Of a stretch of 64,000 nt of DNA, positions 54,141-63,151 are shown in pieces (the stretch's first letter is position 1; each line of letters opens with the position of its first letter). Below the pieces are notes generated by a model. That model saw only the letters and a list, made by a program, of their open reading frames with translations. It was not told the DNA's origin and ran no database searches. The stretch is from Amycolatopsis palatopharyngis (GTDB taxonomy: Bacteria > Actinomycetota > Actinomycetes > Mycobacteriales > Pseudonocardiaceae), in contig NZ_PQHZ01000003.1 of NCBI RefSeq assembly GCF_003385185.1, positions 124,001 to 188,000 on the forward strand. The letters run 5' to 3'. A program made the position numbers and the translations under genes.

Positions 54141-54974
54141 CTAGGCGGGACCGCGTGGTTCCTTCGGCGACGTGAGCGCGGTGTACAGGCCGGGTCGGCG
54201 ATCCCTGAGCAGGTCGGCGTGCGCGGTCAGCGACTTGTCCCTGGCGAGCTCCATGTCCACGTCGGCCGCGGCGAGACCGTCCTCGCCGGGTTCGTCGAGC
54301 ACCCATCCGTCTTGCCCGATCAGGGCGGTTCCCTCCGTCCACCGCACACCGCGTTCTGTGCCAGAACGATCACAACAGGCGACAAACACCCGGTTCGCCC
54401 GGGCGGCGGCCATCGCGAGCAGGAGTTCCGGTGCTCGTTCCCCGGCCGGCCTCGGCAGCAGAGGCCAGTTGACCGGAGCGGCGATCAGGTCGGCACCACG
54501 AAGGGCCAGGCTGCGAGGCATCTCGGGGAACTCGAGGTCATAGCAGATGAGAACGCCGATCCGGCCCATCTCCGTCCGCACGACGGGCGGCTCTTCGCGC
54601 CCGGGAGCGAACACGGTTTTCTCCCGGTCCCACAGGTGGGTCTTGCGGTAGACGGCCACGACCCCCGACCCGTCCACGACCGCGGCACTGTTGTAGAGCA
54701 GACCGTCGGCGCCCAGCTCGCAGAATCCGCCGATCACCACGCCGCCTCTGGCCGCGGCGGACCAGCGCGCGAAGAGCGGATGCTCCGGCGTCACGGCCAC
54801 CTGTCTGGCCTGCTGCTGCGACTCGAAGACGTAACCGGAAGTCGCCAGTTCCGGCAGTACGACGACCCGGGCACCACGGGCCGTCGCGCTGCTGACGGCC
54901 GCGACGGTCAGACTCTCGTTGGCGGCGAGATCACCGAGCTTGGGCGCGAGCTGGGCACAGACGATTCTGGTCAT
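54141..54974 (-). CDS. Carbon-nitrogen hydrolase (nitrilase superfamily amidase)
   Basis: 277 residues. The catalytic triad is visible: Glu in VVVLPELATSGYVF, Lys in AVYRKTHLWDREK and Cys in GVLICYDLEFPEM. It probably hydrolyses an amide or carbamoyl group rather than a nitrile. Third gene of an operon with an HpsN-like dehydrogenase and a double SnoaL protein (25 bases after the latter). The pathway is unknown. Confidence 0.88.
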   Translation of the reverse strand: MTRIVCAQLAPKLGDLAANESLTVAAVSSATARGARVVVLPELATSGYVFESQQQARQVAVTPEHPLFARWSAAARGGVVIGGFCELGADGLLYNSAAVVDGSGVVAVYRKTHLWDREKTVFAPGREEPPVVRTEMGRIGVLICYDLEFPEMPRSLALRGADLIAAPVNWPLLPRPAGERAPELLLAMAAARANRVFVACCDRSGTERGVRWTEGTALIGQDGWVLDEPGEDGLAAADVDMELARDKSLTAHADLLRDRRPGLYTALTSPKEPRGPA

Positions 54975-54999
54975 CGCGGTTCCCGCAAGCTGGGGTGTC

Positions 55000-56214
55000 T
55001 CACGACACATCCGCCAGCGGTGTGTCGCACAGCAGCTGCGCGAGTACGTCGAATTCGTTGAACAGAGACCACTCCTCGATGATCCGCCCATTGGCGAAGT
55101 ACAGCTGCGAGATGCCCCAAAGGTGCACCCGGCGGCCGGTGGGTTTGCCGTACAGACCGTAGCCGCGATGAGTTCCCACACCGGACCAGCGCACGGAAGC
55201 GCTGAACCCTTCGGCCTCGTTTCCCATCCAGTAGACCTCGTCCACCTGAACGCCGAGGTCCGGGAAGGTGGCGAGCAGACCTCGTGCCATCCCCCGCACC
55301 GCGGAACGGCCGTAGCCATTTCGGTTGCTGGTGCCGTGCCAGCGCACGTTCGGCGCGTATGCCCGGTCGACGGCACTGAGATCGCGGCGGTTGAAAGTGT
55401 CGTGGAACAGGGCACGCACCACGTGGTCCACGTCGAACGCACGACCGCGAGGGGCGGGGTAGGGCTCGGGCTTGCGGCCTCCGGTCAACCTGTCCGGCTC
55501 GACCAACTGACGCTCGGTCAGTGGCGCGATCCCACCCTCGTTTCCGTATGTTCGCGCGGCCTCTGCGACGTTGATGCCGAGCTGCGAGAGTTTGGCCGCG
55601 GTGTTGTACAGCACCCACTCCTCGAAGATCTCGTTCTCCCGCACCACACAGTTCGCGATGACCCAGGTCTCGAGTTTGCGTCCCGTTGGCGGGCTCCAGC
55701 GCCACGGACCGGTGTGATGGCCGATGTTGATGGCCCGGTGGGAGGTGACGAATCCCTGGTCCTCGTCGCCGGCCCAGATGACGTCATCGGCAAAGTGCCG
55801 GCAGTCGGGAAACGCGTTGATGCTCTGCATCGTCCCGTTCACCAGTTGCTCGACGCCGTACTTGAAGCCACTGTCGTCGTACAACCTGCAGCCGGGACTG
55901 TAGGTGTCGTAGATGTAGCCGACGTCCTGGTCCTCCCAGATGCGATGAGTGATGCGGACGATGTAGTCGATGATGTCTGTGTAGGTGTCCTCGAACCCGC
56001 GCATTGGCTGCCTGCGCTCGCCCACTGCGGTACCGGGACGGTCAGCACCGCTGCCAGGACGAATCGAGATGGTGTGGTCGTTCGGCATGGTTCGCGCACC
56101 GGGAGCCATGGTGCCGCCTGGAGTTGAGGCTGGGCCGGCTGTCGCGGAGCTGTGCGTCGGCTGGGCTTCGGGCGACACGGACTCGCTCGCGGCCTGTTCG
56201 GCGGATTTCGCCAT
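55000..56214 (-). CDS. Tandem SnoaL/NTF2-like domain protein 1
   Basis: 404 residues. After a disordered N-terminal 65 residues rich in Ala, Ser, Pro and Thr come two SnoaL-like domains of about 150 residues: the first around IIDYIVRITHRIWEDQDVGY to EEWVLYNTAAKLSQLGI, the second from ALFHDTFNRRDLSAVDRAYA to IIEEWSLFNEFDVLAQL. SnoaL/NTF2-fold proteins include cyclases, isomerases and dehydratases. A paralogue is encoded 3 kb away beside the importer. ATG 56214 follows AGAGAGGA. The reaction cannot be inferred. Confidence 0.82.
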   Translation of the reverse strand: MAKSAEQAASESVSPEAQPTHSSATAGPASTPGGTMAPGARTMPNDHTISIRPGSGADRPGTAVGERRQPMRGFEDTYTDIIDYIVRITHRIWEDQDVGYIYDTYSPGCRLYDDSGFKYGVEQLVNGTMQSINAFPDCRHFADDVIWAGDEDQGFVTSHRAINIGHHTGPWRWSPPTGRKLETWVIANCVVRENEIFEEWVLYNTAAKLSQLGINVAEAARTYGNEGGIAPLTERQLVEPDRLTGGRKPEPYPAPRGRAFDVDHVVRALFHDTFNRRDLSAVDRAYAPNVRWHGTSNRNGYGRSAVRGMARGLLATFPDLGVQVDEVYWMGNEAEGFSASVRWSGVGTHRGYGLYGKPTGRRVHLWGISQLYFANGRIIEEWSLFNEFDVLAQLLCDTPLADVS

Positions 56215-56228
56215 CTGTTCGGTCCTCT

Positions 56229-57548
56229 CTACGCGTGGTGTTCGGCAAGCCGGAGGGTGGCCGTCGCCCGGTGTGCCGCCATGCCCTCGTACTCGGAGAT
56301 GACCTCCACAGCTTCGGCCGCCGCGGGAGTGGCTTCCCGGGTAACCCGTTGGTAGGTCAGCGGTTTCAGGAATCGGGAGACGGAGAGACCGGCGCTGTGC
56401 TTGGCGCCACCCGCGGTCGGCAGCACGTGGTTCGTACCCGCCATTCCCTTGTCCGAGTAGGCGACCGTGCTCCACCTGCCGAGGAAGATCGATCCGTAGT
56501 TCCGCAACGCGCCAAGGTAGTAGTCGTCGTCACCGGTCTGGATCTCCAGATGCTCCGGCGCGAGGTCGTCCATGAGTGCGACGGCGGTGGCCGCATCGCG
56601 GGCCCACGTCACCGAGCCGAAGTCCCGCCATGCCGGGCCGGCGATGTCGCGGGTCGACAGAGTCTCGAGTTGCCGGTCCACCTCGGCGATCACCATCTCG
56701 CCGAGGCGCTGTGAGGTGGTGACGAGTGCGGCGGGGGAGTCCTTGCCGTGCTCGGCCTGACCGAGCAGGTCCGCGGCGACCAGCCTTGGGTCCGCGGTCG
56801 CGTCCGCCAGAACGGCGACTTCGGACGGTCCGGCGAGCAGATCGATCGCCACCGTACCGAACAACTGCCGCTTCGCCTCCGCGACGAAGGCGTTACCCGC
56901 GCCGACCAGCATGTCCACTGGCTGCTCGCCGAGCAGCCCGAAGGCCATCGCCGCCAGGGCCTGGACTCCGCCGAGCACATAGCTCCGGTCCACTCCGGAC
57001 AGATGTGCCGCGTAGAGCACGGCCGGATCCGGTTTGCCGTCCTTGCGCGGTGGTGTGCAGGCGAGCGTGGTCGGGACACCTGCCGCCTTGGCCACGCCCA
57101 CCGTCATGAACGCGCCTGCCAGCAGCGGGAAACGGCCTGCCGGCAGGTAAGCCCCCACTCGTTCGACGGGCACGTACCTGTGCCCGGTGACGAGTCCCGG
57201 CGCCAGCTCGGTTTCGAAGTCCACGAGGTGCGCCCGCTGCGCACGGGCGAACCGGCCGGTGCGATCGGCACCGAGTTCCAGTGCGGCCCGCAGCTGAGGA
57301 GTCAGGTCGTCGCCGCTGCCGCGGAGCTCGGCTGCTCCGACCTCGACATCGGACCGTTCCCAGCCGTCAAGTTCCTTGGCGTACCTCAGGACCGCGGGCA
57401 TGCCCTCCCGCTCGATGGTGCTCAGCATCTCCGAAACTCGGTCGATGACGGCGGGATCGCGTTGCGCGGCTGGGGCGTTCACTGCGGGGGCTTTGAGTAA
57501 CCGGTACGAACCGTCGAGTTCGGCCAGTCGAGATGGCGTGTATCGCAT
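56229..57548 (-). CDS. Histidinol dehydrogenase-like zinc alcohol dehydrogenase (HpsN type)
   Basis: 439 residues. The zinc ligands of the HisD family are kept: Gln264 and His267 (LLGQAEHGKD), Asp366 (AYSDKGMAG) and His426 (EGMAAHRA); the catalytic Glu332-His333 lie in LAPEHLEIQ. Without any his genes nearby, and with an importer and LysR beside it, a catabolic four-electron oxidation of a diol or amino alcohol to an acid (as HpsN does for dihydroxypropanesulfonate) is more likely than histidine biosynthesis. First gene of the three-gene operon, divergent from the LysR gene. Confidence 0.85.
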   Translation of the reverse strand: MRYTPSRLAELDGSYRLLKAPAVNAPAAQRDPAVIDRVSEMLSTIEREGMPAVLRYAKELDGWERSDVEVGAAELRGSGDDLTPQLRAALELGADRTGRFARAQRAHLVDFETELAPGLVTGHRYVPVERVGAYLPAGRFPLLAGAFMTVGVAKAAGVPTTLACTPPRKDGKPDPAVLYAAHLSGVDRSYVLGGVQALAAMAFGLLGEQPVDMLVGAGNAFVAEAKRQLFGTVAIDLLAGPSEVAVLADATADPRLVAADLLGQAEHGKDSPAALVTTSQRLGEMVIAEVDRQLETLSTRDIAGPAWRDFGSVTWARDAATAVALMDDLAPEHLEIQTGDDDYYLGALRNYGSIFLGRWSTVAYSDKGMAGTNHVLPTAGGAKHSAGLSVSRFLKPLTYQRVTREATPAAAEAVEVISEYEGMAAHRATATLRLAEHHA

Positions 57549-57606
57549 GGGACTGACGCTAGATCCGGATTGGACAAAGGACAAGGTTGCCAAGTCTTGC
57601 GATTAG

Positions 57607-57623
57607 CATAGGGTTTCCCTATG
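57607..57623. promoter_or_regulatory. Inverted repeat over the LysR start codon
   Basis: CATAGGG-TTT-CCCTATG is a perfect repeat whose right arm includes the LysR ATG (57621). It lies in the 72-base divergent gap to the HpsN-like gene and could be the autoregulatory LysR site. Confidence 0.5.
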
Positions 57624-58529
57624 ACGTTGAAACAACTGCGGGCCTTCCTGCTCGCGGTACGCATGGGCTCGTTCACCGCCGCCGCTGCCGCGATGCGTGT
57701 CTCCCAGGCATCTGTTTCCGAGCTCATTCGGAAGCTGGAGGACGAGCACGGCACACCCCTGTTCACCCGCAGCGGCAGGACGCTCGTGCTGACTGCCGCG
57801 GGAACCGCCCTCCTGCCCTACGCGGAACAGGCGGTCGCCGCGGCCGACGACGGTGTGCGGGCACTGCGCTCCGTACGCTCGCTCGAGGGAGGCGTCGCGA
57901 CGTTCGGCCTGCTGCGCAATGCGGCCTACTACCTGTTGTCCGATCTGGCCCAGCACTTTCACGAGCGATACCCCGAGGTGCGCATACGGCTTATCGGGCT
58001 GAACTCCGTGGAGGTCGCGGCAGCGGTCTCGGCGGGCACGATCGAGGCGGGCCTTGTCGTGCTGCCGATCGAGGGTGACGGTCTCGCGGTGACACCGTTG
58101 CTGCGGGACGAGGTGCTCTATGCCAGCGCCGCGCCGGATCGGGTCAGCGCTCCCGTGTCGATCGAACAGGTCGCCCGTTCGCGGCTGATTCTGTACGACG
58201 CGCACTACGGTTGGCGGGACCCCACCCGGCGGCAACTCGCCGACCGCGCGCAGATCGCCGGGGTGAAGCTCGAGCCGTGGATCGAGGTCGAACACGTCGA
58301 GTCGGCGCTGAGTCTGGTTGAGCGGGGCATCGGTGACACCCTGGTTTCCAGGGCGGTCGCCGAAAGTCCGGCCTGCCCGCGGACGGTACGTACGACCAGT
58401 TTCACGGAGCCACTGCACGACACGATAGCGTTCGTGCGGAGGACGGGAACAGTACTCTCGCCCGCGACCCGTGAGCTTGCCCGGCTGGCTCAGCACATGC
58501 TCCTCGCTCGCGAAGGCAAGGCGCGGTGA
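57621..58529 (+). CDS. LysR-family transcriptional regulator
   Basis: 302 residues. N-terminal winged helix MTLKQLRAFLLAVRMGSFTA, AAMRVSQASVSELIRKLEDE, followed by the effector-binding domain (GGVATFGLLRNAAYYLLSDL, IEAGLVVLPIEGDGLAVTPL). It is divergent from the HpsN-like operon and convergent with SnoaL protein 2, so it is likely to activate the catabolic genes in response to the imported substrate. Confidence 0.9.
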   Translation: MTLKQLRAFLLAVRMGSFTAAAAAMRVSQASVSELIRKLEDEHGTPLFTRSGRTLVLTAAGTALLPYAEQAVAAADDGVRALRSVRSLEGGVATFGLLRNAAYYLLSDLAQHFHERYPEVRIRLIGLNSVEVAAAVSAGTIEAGLVVLPIEGDGLAVTPLLRDEVLYASAAPDRVSAPVSIEQVARSRLILYDAHYGWRDPTRRQLADRAQIAGVKLEPWIEVEHVESALSLVERGIGDTLVSRAVAESPACPRTVRTTSFTEPLHDTIAFVRRTGTVLSPATRELARLAQHMLLAREGKAR

Positions 58530-58557
58530 CGAGAGACCCCTTCCTGGCAGCTTCGAC

Positions 58558-59562
58558 TCAGCAAGAGGGGATTGCCTCCTGGCCTTCGTCCCGGGCCCGC
58601 AGGATCTGCGCGAGAATCGCGATCTCGTCGTACACGCGCCACTCCCGGACGATCTTTCCTTCCCGCAGCAGGAACTGGGAGGAGCCGAGTACCTGAACGG
58701 GACAGTCGTTCACCGGCCCGTACGTCGGCGTTCCGCAGTACGTGCCCCGCAGCCACCACGTCAGCCCCACCCGCAGGCCGCCATGCGGCGCCGAGTAGTT
58801 GCTCACCACATCGCGAACCTCGATGGTGGCGTCGGGGAACGGCGCGAGAAGGTCGAGCAGGCTCTGCTGATACCCGGCCGGTCGGGTCAGTGTGCGGTGC
58901 CGTGAGGTGTGGCAGGTGACATCGCGTGCGACGAAGTCAGTAGTCAGGTCGAGTCTGCGCTGGTTCCACACCTCGTCGACAAGCCGCAGCACCTGTGCGC
59001 ATTCGTCACGGTGCTGATCTGGCCGCACCCCCGAATCACCCTGATCGAGCAAGTCCGCGTCGAGTGGTGCGTGCGGTTCCCAGCCGGAGAAGGCCAGGCC
59101 ACGCGCGACCTCGACCGGATCGAGTCCGAGCTGCTGGACGACCGCGTACTCGTCGCGCACCACCCATTCCTCCACCATGACGCCCTCGCGGTAGAGACAG
59201 TTCGCGATGGTCCTCGAGGCGAAGTCCTTTCCGGTCGGCGGGCCGTAGGCCGAGATTCCGGTGTGCGTGCCAGAGCTGAAGACCCGATGGGAGCTGAGAA
59301 AGGCGTCGTCGCCTCGTTGCTCCCACACGACATCCTCGGCCTGTCCGATCCTGTCGGGAAAGGTGCTGATCTTCATCAGCGTGCCGCGTACCACCGGCTC
59401 CACACCGTGGACGGTGCCGTACGCACCGTGCACCACGGAGTCGGGCGCGTAGTTCTGCCTGATCAGGCCGATTCCACGCTGGACCCAGATCCGGTCGGTC
59501 CATTCGGTGATGAACTCCTCGGGATCGCGGTAGGGGGCGTAGGCGGACTCGGACAACGTCAT
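58558..59562 (-). CDS. Tandem SnoaL/NTF2-like domain protein 2
   Basis: 334 residues, two SnoaL-like domains (EWTDRIWVQRGIGLIRQNYA to VEEWVVRDEYAVVQQLGLDP, then LVDEVWNQRRLDLTTDFVAR to IVREWRVYDEIAILAQIL). Paralogue of the 55-kb gene but without its disordered N-terminus. ATG 59562 follows AGGGAG at good spacing; an ATG 27 bases upstream is less likely. It is the fourth gene of the importer operon, 39 bases after the binding protein. Confidence 0.82.
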   Translation of the reverse strand: MTLSESAYAPYRDPEEFITEWTDRIWVQRGIGLIRQNYAPDSVVHGAYGTVHGVEPVVRGTLMKISTFPDRIGQAEDVVWEQRGDDAFLSSHRVFSSGTHTGISAYGPPTGKDFASRTIANCLYREGVMVEEWVVRDEYAVVQQLGLDPVEVARGLAFSGWEPHAPLDADLLDQGDSGVRPDQHRDECAQVLRLVDEVWNQRRLDLTTDFVARDVTCHTSRHRTLTRPAGYQQSLLDLLAPFPDATIEVRDVVSNYSAPHGGLRVGLTWWLRGTYCGTPTYGPVNDCPVQVLGSSQFLLREGKIVREWRVYDEIAILAQILRARDEGQEAIPSC

Positions 59563-59601
59563 CTGATTCTCCCTGTCACTCATGCGCACAACCGTTGCCC
59601 G

Positions 59602-60999
59602 CTAGCGTTCGAGTGCCCGGATGTTCGCCGCGGCCTCGTTCAGGGTGGCCCGTACCTCTGCGCCGTGCGCCATCTTGTTGATCGCGACCTCGAGCTCGTC
59701 CTGGATCTGCGGCCAGTCGATCGTCATGGGAATGGTTCGGCCGTTGCGCAGTGACGACTCCTGTAGCCGCGGCATCCCGAAATTGGCGTCATTGACCTGC
59801 TCGTCGAGCATGTTCTCGGTATGCACCACAACACTGGTGGCCGCGGCGGGATCGGACTTGTCCAGCGCGATCGCCCGTTCGACCGATGGATGAGACAGCC
59901 ATTTCAGGTACTCCCAGGCCGGTCCCTGCTTCTTTGATGTGTTCAGGATGCCCATGAGCCAGGTGTAGCCGTAGGTGATGGTCGGTTTTCCCGCCCAGCC
60001 GGGAAGCGAAGCGACGCCTAGGTTGTTCGCGACCTCGGGGGAGGTCTTCTCCGGATCGGTGAAGTCGTCGATCTGCCACGACCAGGTCAGTACGGTGTCC
60101 GCGGCGTTCTGCTCGAAGGACTGCGTGGCGTCCGTCTCGTTCCAGTTCGCCGACTCTGGCGGCGAGTAGCCATCCCTGATCAGGGAGATGTACTTCTCTG
60201 TGGCCTCGACCGCCTCCGGGCTGGTGAAGGCGGGCGCGCCTTTCGCGTCGAAGACGTCGGCGCCGTTGCTCCACAGCATGGAGAGCCAGGTGTAGAGATT
60301 CTGTCCGCTGCCTCGACCGTACTGCCCGGCCATCGGGTGCCGAGCTCCCGTGCGTTTCAGCTCAGCGAGCTGCGCGGAGTACTCGTCCCAGGTTTCCGGT
60401 GGTTGGAGGCCGAGTTCGGCGTAGCGGTCCTTCCGGTAGAAGAGGTTGTAGGAGAAACCACGGAACGGCAGACCGTAGACACTGCCCTCCTCGCCCGCGG
60501 CTGCTGCCTGCTGGAACGGCGGTGGATAGTCCGTTATGGATCGGCCGGCCTTGTTCAGTGCGCCATCCAGGCGCTGCAAGCCGATCTTGGCCGAGGCACC
60601 GTAGGCGTCGGGCCAGGCGACGAGGTCGTAGGTACCGCCGCCGATGGCGCTTTCCGCCACGATCTTCTGCAGATACGAGTCGTAGGGAATGTTCGCCCAC
60701 TCGACCGTGATGCCCGTGCGTGGCGTGAACTCGGTTCTTGTCCGCTCCCGCAGGGCCATGAACTGTGCCGTCGTGTTGCAACAGATCAGCAGTCGGATGT
60801 GCGTGCCGTCGTGAGGTTTTCCCTGTACCAGTCCCAGGTCGTCCACCGGACCGCTCCGGATGGAGCTCTCCAGGTCCTCGGGCTCGAAGCCGCCGCCACA
60901 CGCTCCCGCTAGCATCGTCGCCGCCAGTGACAGGGCGATCATGATCGAGGAGCGTCGACGCCGGCGTCCGTGCGGTCCGGGCAATCCGATACGGCTCAT
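59602..60999 (-). CDS. ABC importer substrate-binding lipoprotein (family 1)
   Basis: 465 residues. Lipoprotein signal with SLAATMLAGACGGG (lipobox LAGAC). Mature part has the family 1 extracellular solute-binding fold: WANIPYDSYLQKIVAESAIG, YDLVAWPDAYGASAKIGLQR, YGLPFRGFSYNLFYRKDRYA. Binding proteins of this class usually take oligosaccharides, polyols or glycerol-phosphate-like molecules; the ligand here is unknown. The ATG overlaps the upstream permease stop. Confidence 0.9.
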   Translation of the reverse strand: MSRIGLPGPHGRRRRRSSIMIALSLAATMLAGACGGGFEPEDLESSIRSGPVDDLGLVQGKPHDGTHIRLLICCNTTAQFMALRERTRTEFTPRTGITVEWANIPYDSYLQKIVAESAIGGGTYDLVAWPDAYGASAKIGLQRLDGALNKAGRSITDYPPPFQQAAAAGEEGSVYGLPFRGFSYNLFYRKDRYAELGLQPPETWDEYSAQLAELKRTGARHPMAGQYGRGSGQNLYTWLSMLWSNGADVFDAKGAPAFTSPEAVEATEKYISLIRDGYSPPESANWNETDATQSFEQNAADTVLTWSWQIDDFTDPEKTSPEVANNLGVASLPGWAGKPTITYGYTWLMGILNTSKKQGPAWEYLKWLSHPSVERAIALDKSDPAAATSVVVHTENMLDEQVNDANFGMPRLQESSLRNGRTIPMTIDWPQIQDELEVAINKMAHGAEVRATLNEAAANIRALER

Positions 61000-61889
61000 T
61001 TGACGGCTCCCATCGTCATTCCCTGCGCGAAGTGCTTGCGTACCAGCAGGGCCAGGATCAGCATCGGCACCATGACGAGCAGGCCCGCTGCCGCCATCTG
61101 GCCCCAGGCGACTCCTTCTGGCCGCACCAGTGTCATCAGTCCGACAGGAAGGGTGGAGGCCTCGGTCCTGGCGAGGAACGTCGGGAACAGGAACTCGTTC
61201 CAGGAGAGCAGGAACGAGAAGACCACGGACACGAAGATCCCCGGCGCCGCCAGCGGGGTGATCACTCGCCAGAGCAACGTCACCTGTGAGCAGCCGTCGA
61301 GCCGCGCGGCCTCCTCGATCTCGATGGGCAAACCGTCCACGAATCCCTTGAGCAACCAGGTGATGTAGGGAACGACAAGAGAAAGGTTCACGATGATAAG
61401 TGCCGCGTGGGTGTCGATCATCCCGAGAGCGCGGAACAGGGTCAGGAACGGCAGGGCGATCGCGACACCCGGGATGAACTGGGTGGCCACGATGGCCAGC
61501 AGCAGGCCGCGGTGACCGGGAAACCGGTAGCGGGAGAAGGCGTAGGCGGCGAGCAGAGCCAGTGGAACCGAGATGAGCGTGGTGATGACACCTATCACGA
61601 TGCTGTTGAGGATCGGCCGGACCAGGTCGTTGTTGCCGCCCAGGATCTGGCCGAAGCTCTCGAGCGATGGGCTGAAGACAAGGGAGGTCGAGAAGACCTC
61701 ACCTTCCGGTTTGAAGGCGGTGACCGCCAGCCAGAGGATCGGAAACAGAATGAAGAACAGGATGGCCAGAGTGGACAGTGCCCGGAGTGCGCCGCCCAGA
61801 GTTCGTAGCGCACCGTGGTTCGGTGCTGATCGCGGTGCCGGTCGTCGTTCTGTGCCGGCCGGTGCCGGATGGGTCGCCAGTTCGGTCAC
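60996..61889 (-). CDS. ABC importer permease 2 (MalG type)
   Basis: 297 residues, six membrane helices (LSTLAILFFILFPILWLAVT, IVIGVITTLISVPLALLAAY). The EAA loop is EIEEAARLDGCSQVTLLWRV. GTG start overlapping the first permease stop (GTGA). No ATPase gene is visible; as in many actinobacteria a shared MsiK-like ATPase probably energises it. Confidence 0.92.
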   Translation of the reverse strand: MTELATHPAPAGTERRPAPRSAPNHGALRTLGGALRALSTLAILFFILFPILWLAVTAFKPEGEVFSTSLVFSPSLESFGQILGGNNDLVRPILNSIVIGVITTLISVPLALLAAYAFSRYRFPGHRGLLLAIVATQFIPGVAIALPFLTLFRALGMIDTHAALIIVNLSLVVPYITWLLKGFVDGLPIEIEEAARLDGCSQVTLLWRVITPLAAPGIFVSVVFSFLLSWNEFLFPTFLARTEASTLPVGLMTLVRPEGVAWGQMAAAGLLVMVPMLILALLVRKHFAQGMTMGAVK

Positions 61890-62806
61890 TTCTCCTCCTG
61901 CTTCGACATCGCGATCAGGTACGCCACCGCGAGCACCCCGAGTACGAGCACGATGAGCCACGACACGGCGGATGCGTATCCGATATCGAGAAAGTTGAAT
62001 CCCTGGGCATAGGCGTAGAAGTTCATCGTTTCGGTGGCTCTGCCCGGACCGCCGCCGGTCGTGGTGACCACCTGGTCGAATACCTTCACCGAGAACACGG
62101 CCTTCAGGAACACCACGATGAGAATCAGCGGGCGGAGTAGGGGAAAGGTGACTTTCCAGAACTCCTGCCACGGGTTCGCGCCGTCGACTCGGGCGGCCGC
62201 CCGAATCTCCGGAGAGATGGAGCCGAGTCCACCGAGGAACATCAGGGCGATCAGCGGTGCCCATCCCCAGACCTCCGTCAGCACTAGAACGAACAGTGCC
62301 CAGAAGGGGGAACCGAGCCAGTCGATGTCCTCTGTGAACGGAAAGATCGAGTTGATCATCCGGTCGTAGACGCCGTAGTCCGGGTTGAGCATGAAGCGCC
62401 AGGAGAAACCCTTGAGGGCGGGAGCGACCGCGAACGGCAGAATCAACAGGGCTTTCGTGAACGCGCTCAACCTGGTGGCCCGGTTCAGGATGAGGGCGAT
62501 CCCGAGCCCGAGACCGACGGACAGGACCACGGAGAGAACGGTGAACTGCGCCGTGACGAGCACGCTGTTGAAGAAGGTTTCATCGCCGAAGGCTCTGCTG
62601 TACTGGTCGAGCCCCACGAACTCCTGTGGGCTCCGTGTCTCGTTGAGCCGCCAGTGCCGGAAGCTGTTGATCAGCGCGGAGATCAGTGGATAGACGGTGG
62701 TCAGGCCGATGGCCAGCAACGCGGGAGCTAGATGCAGGTACGGCACGCCGACGCGCTGCAGGGCGCCACGTCCGCGACTTTGACCCGTTTTCGCCGGGGC
62801 GGTCAT
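61886..62806 (-). CDS. ABC importer permease 1 (MalF type)
   Basis: 306 residues, six to seven helices, starting with a polar 25-residue N-terminus and LHLAPALLAIGLTTVYPLIS. EAA loop EIRAAARVDGANPWQEFWKV. First gene of the permease-permease-binding protein-SnoaL operon. Confidence 0.92.
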   Translation of the reverse strand: MTAPAKTGQSRGRGALQRVGVPYLHLAPALLAIGLTTVYPLISALINSFRHWRLNETRSPQEFVGLDQYSRAFGDETFFNSVLVTAQFTVLSVVLSVGLGLGIALILNRATRLSAFTKALLILPFAVAPALKGFSWRFMLNPDYGVYDRMINSIFPFTEDIDWLGSPFWALFVLVLTEVWGWAPLIALMFLGGLGSISPEIRAAARVDGANPWQEFWKVTFPLLRPLILIVVFLKAVFSVKVFDQVVTTTGGGPGRATETMNFYAYAQGFNFLDIGYASAVSWLIVLVLGVLAVAYLIAMSKQEEK

Positions 62807-63151
62807 CGGAGCACCCCCCGCGCGGCCGCGGCGGCAGACCCGAGGCGCTCGTCGCCCGCGTGGTGATTGGCTTCCGGTCGTCTCATCAGCACGATGGACT
62901 CCTCCGTGACAGCTTGCGTCGACTGCGTGAATTTTCGGGAGTGTATGCGTATGTATGGCGGCGTCACAAGGGGGCCGGGCACTAGTTCGCGCTCTTCGCT
63001 GGCCGGATGCAGACGGGCGGAGGGCTCCAACTGCGGAAACAGGCTCGGTGCCCGTGCGGCCACGCTGTCGAAAGCCCGTATCCGGGACAGTACGGGTTGC
63101 GATCGAGTGGTTACCCGCGGCGATAGAAAATACGTATTCAGGTGCGCTGCG
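62807..63151. other. Gap upstream of the importer operon
   Basis: 345 bases with no supported gene. It should carry the importer promoter. I see a short palindrome AATACGTATT at 63129-63138, only 14 bases after the LacI-type stop, and no convincing LacI operator close to the permease start. Confidence 0.4.

Noticed and set aside
56229..57548. hisD of the histidine biosynthesis operon
   Set aside because: No other his gene is present; the neighbours are catabolic (importer, LysR, SnoaL, amidase).
63129..63138. AATACGTATT as the LacI operator of the importer operon
   Set aside because: It lies about 320 bases from the permease start and just after the LacI stop, and lacks the usual CpG-centred LacI site length.
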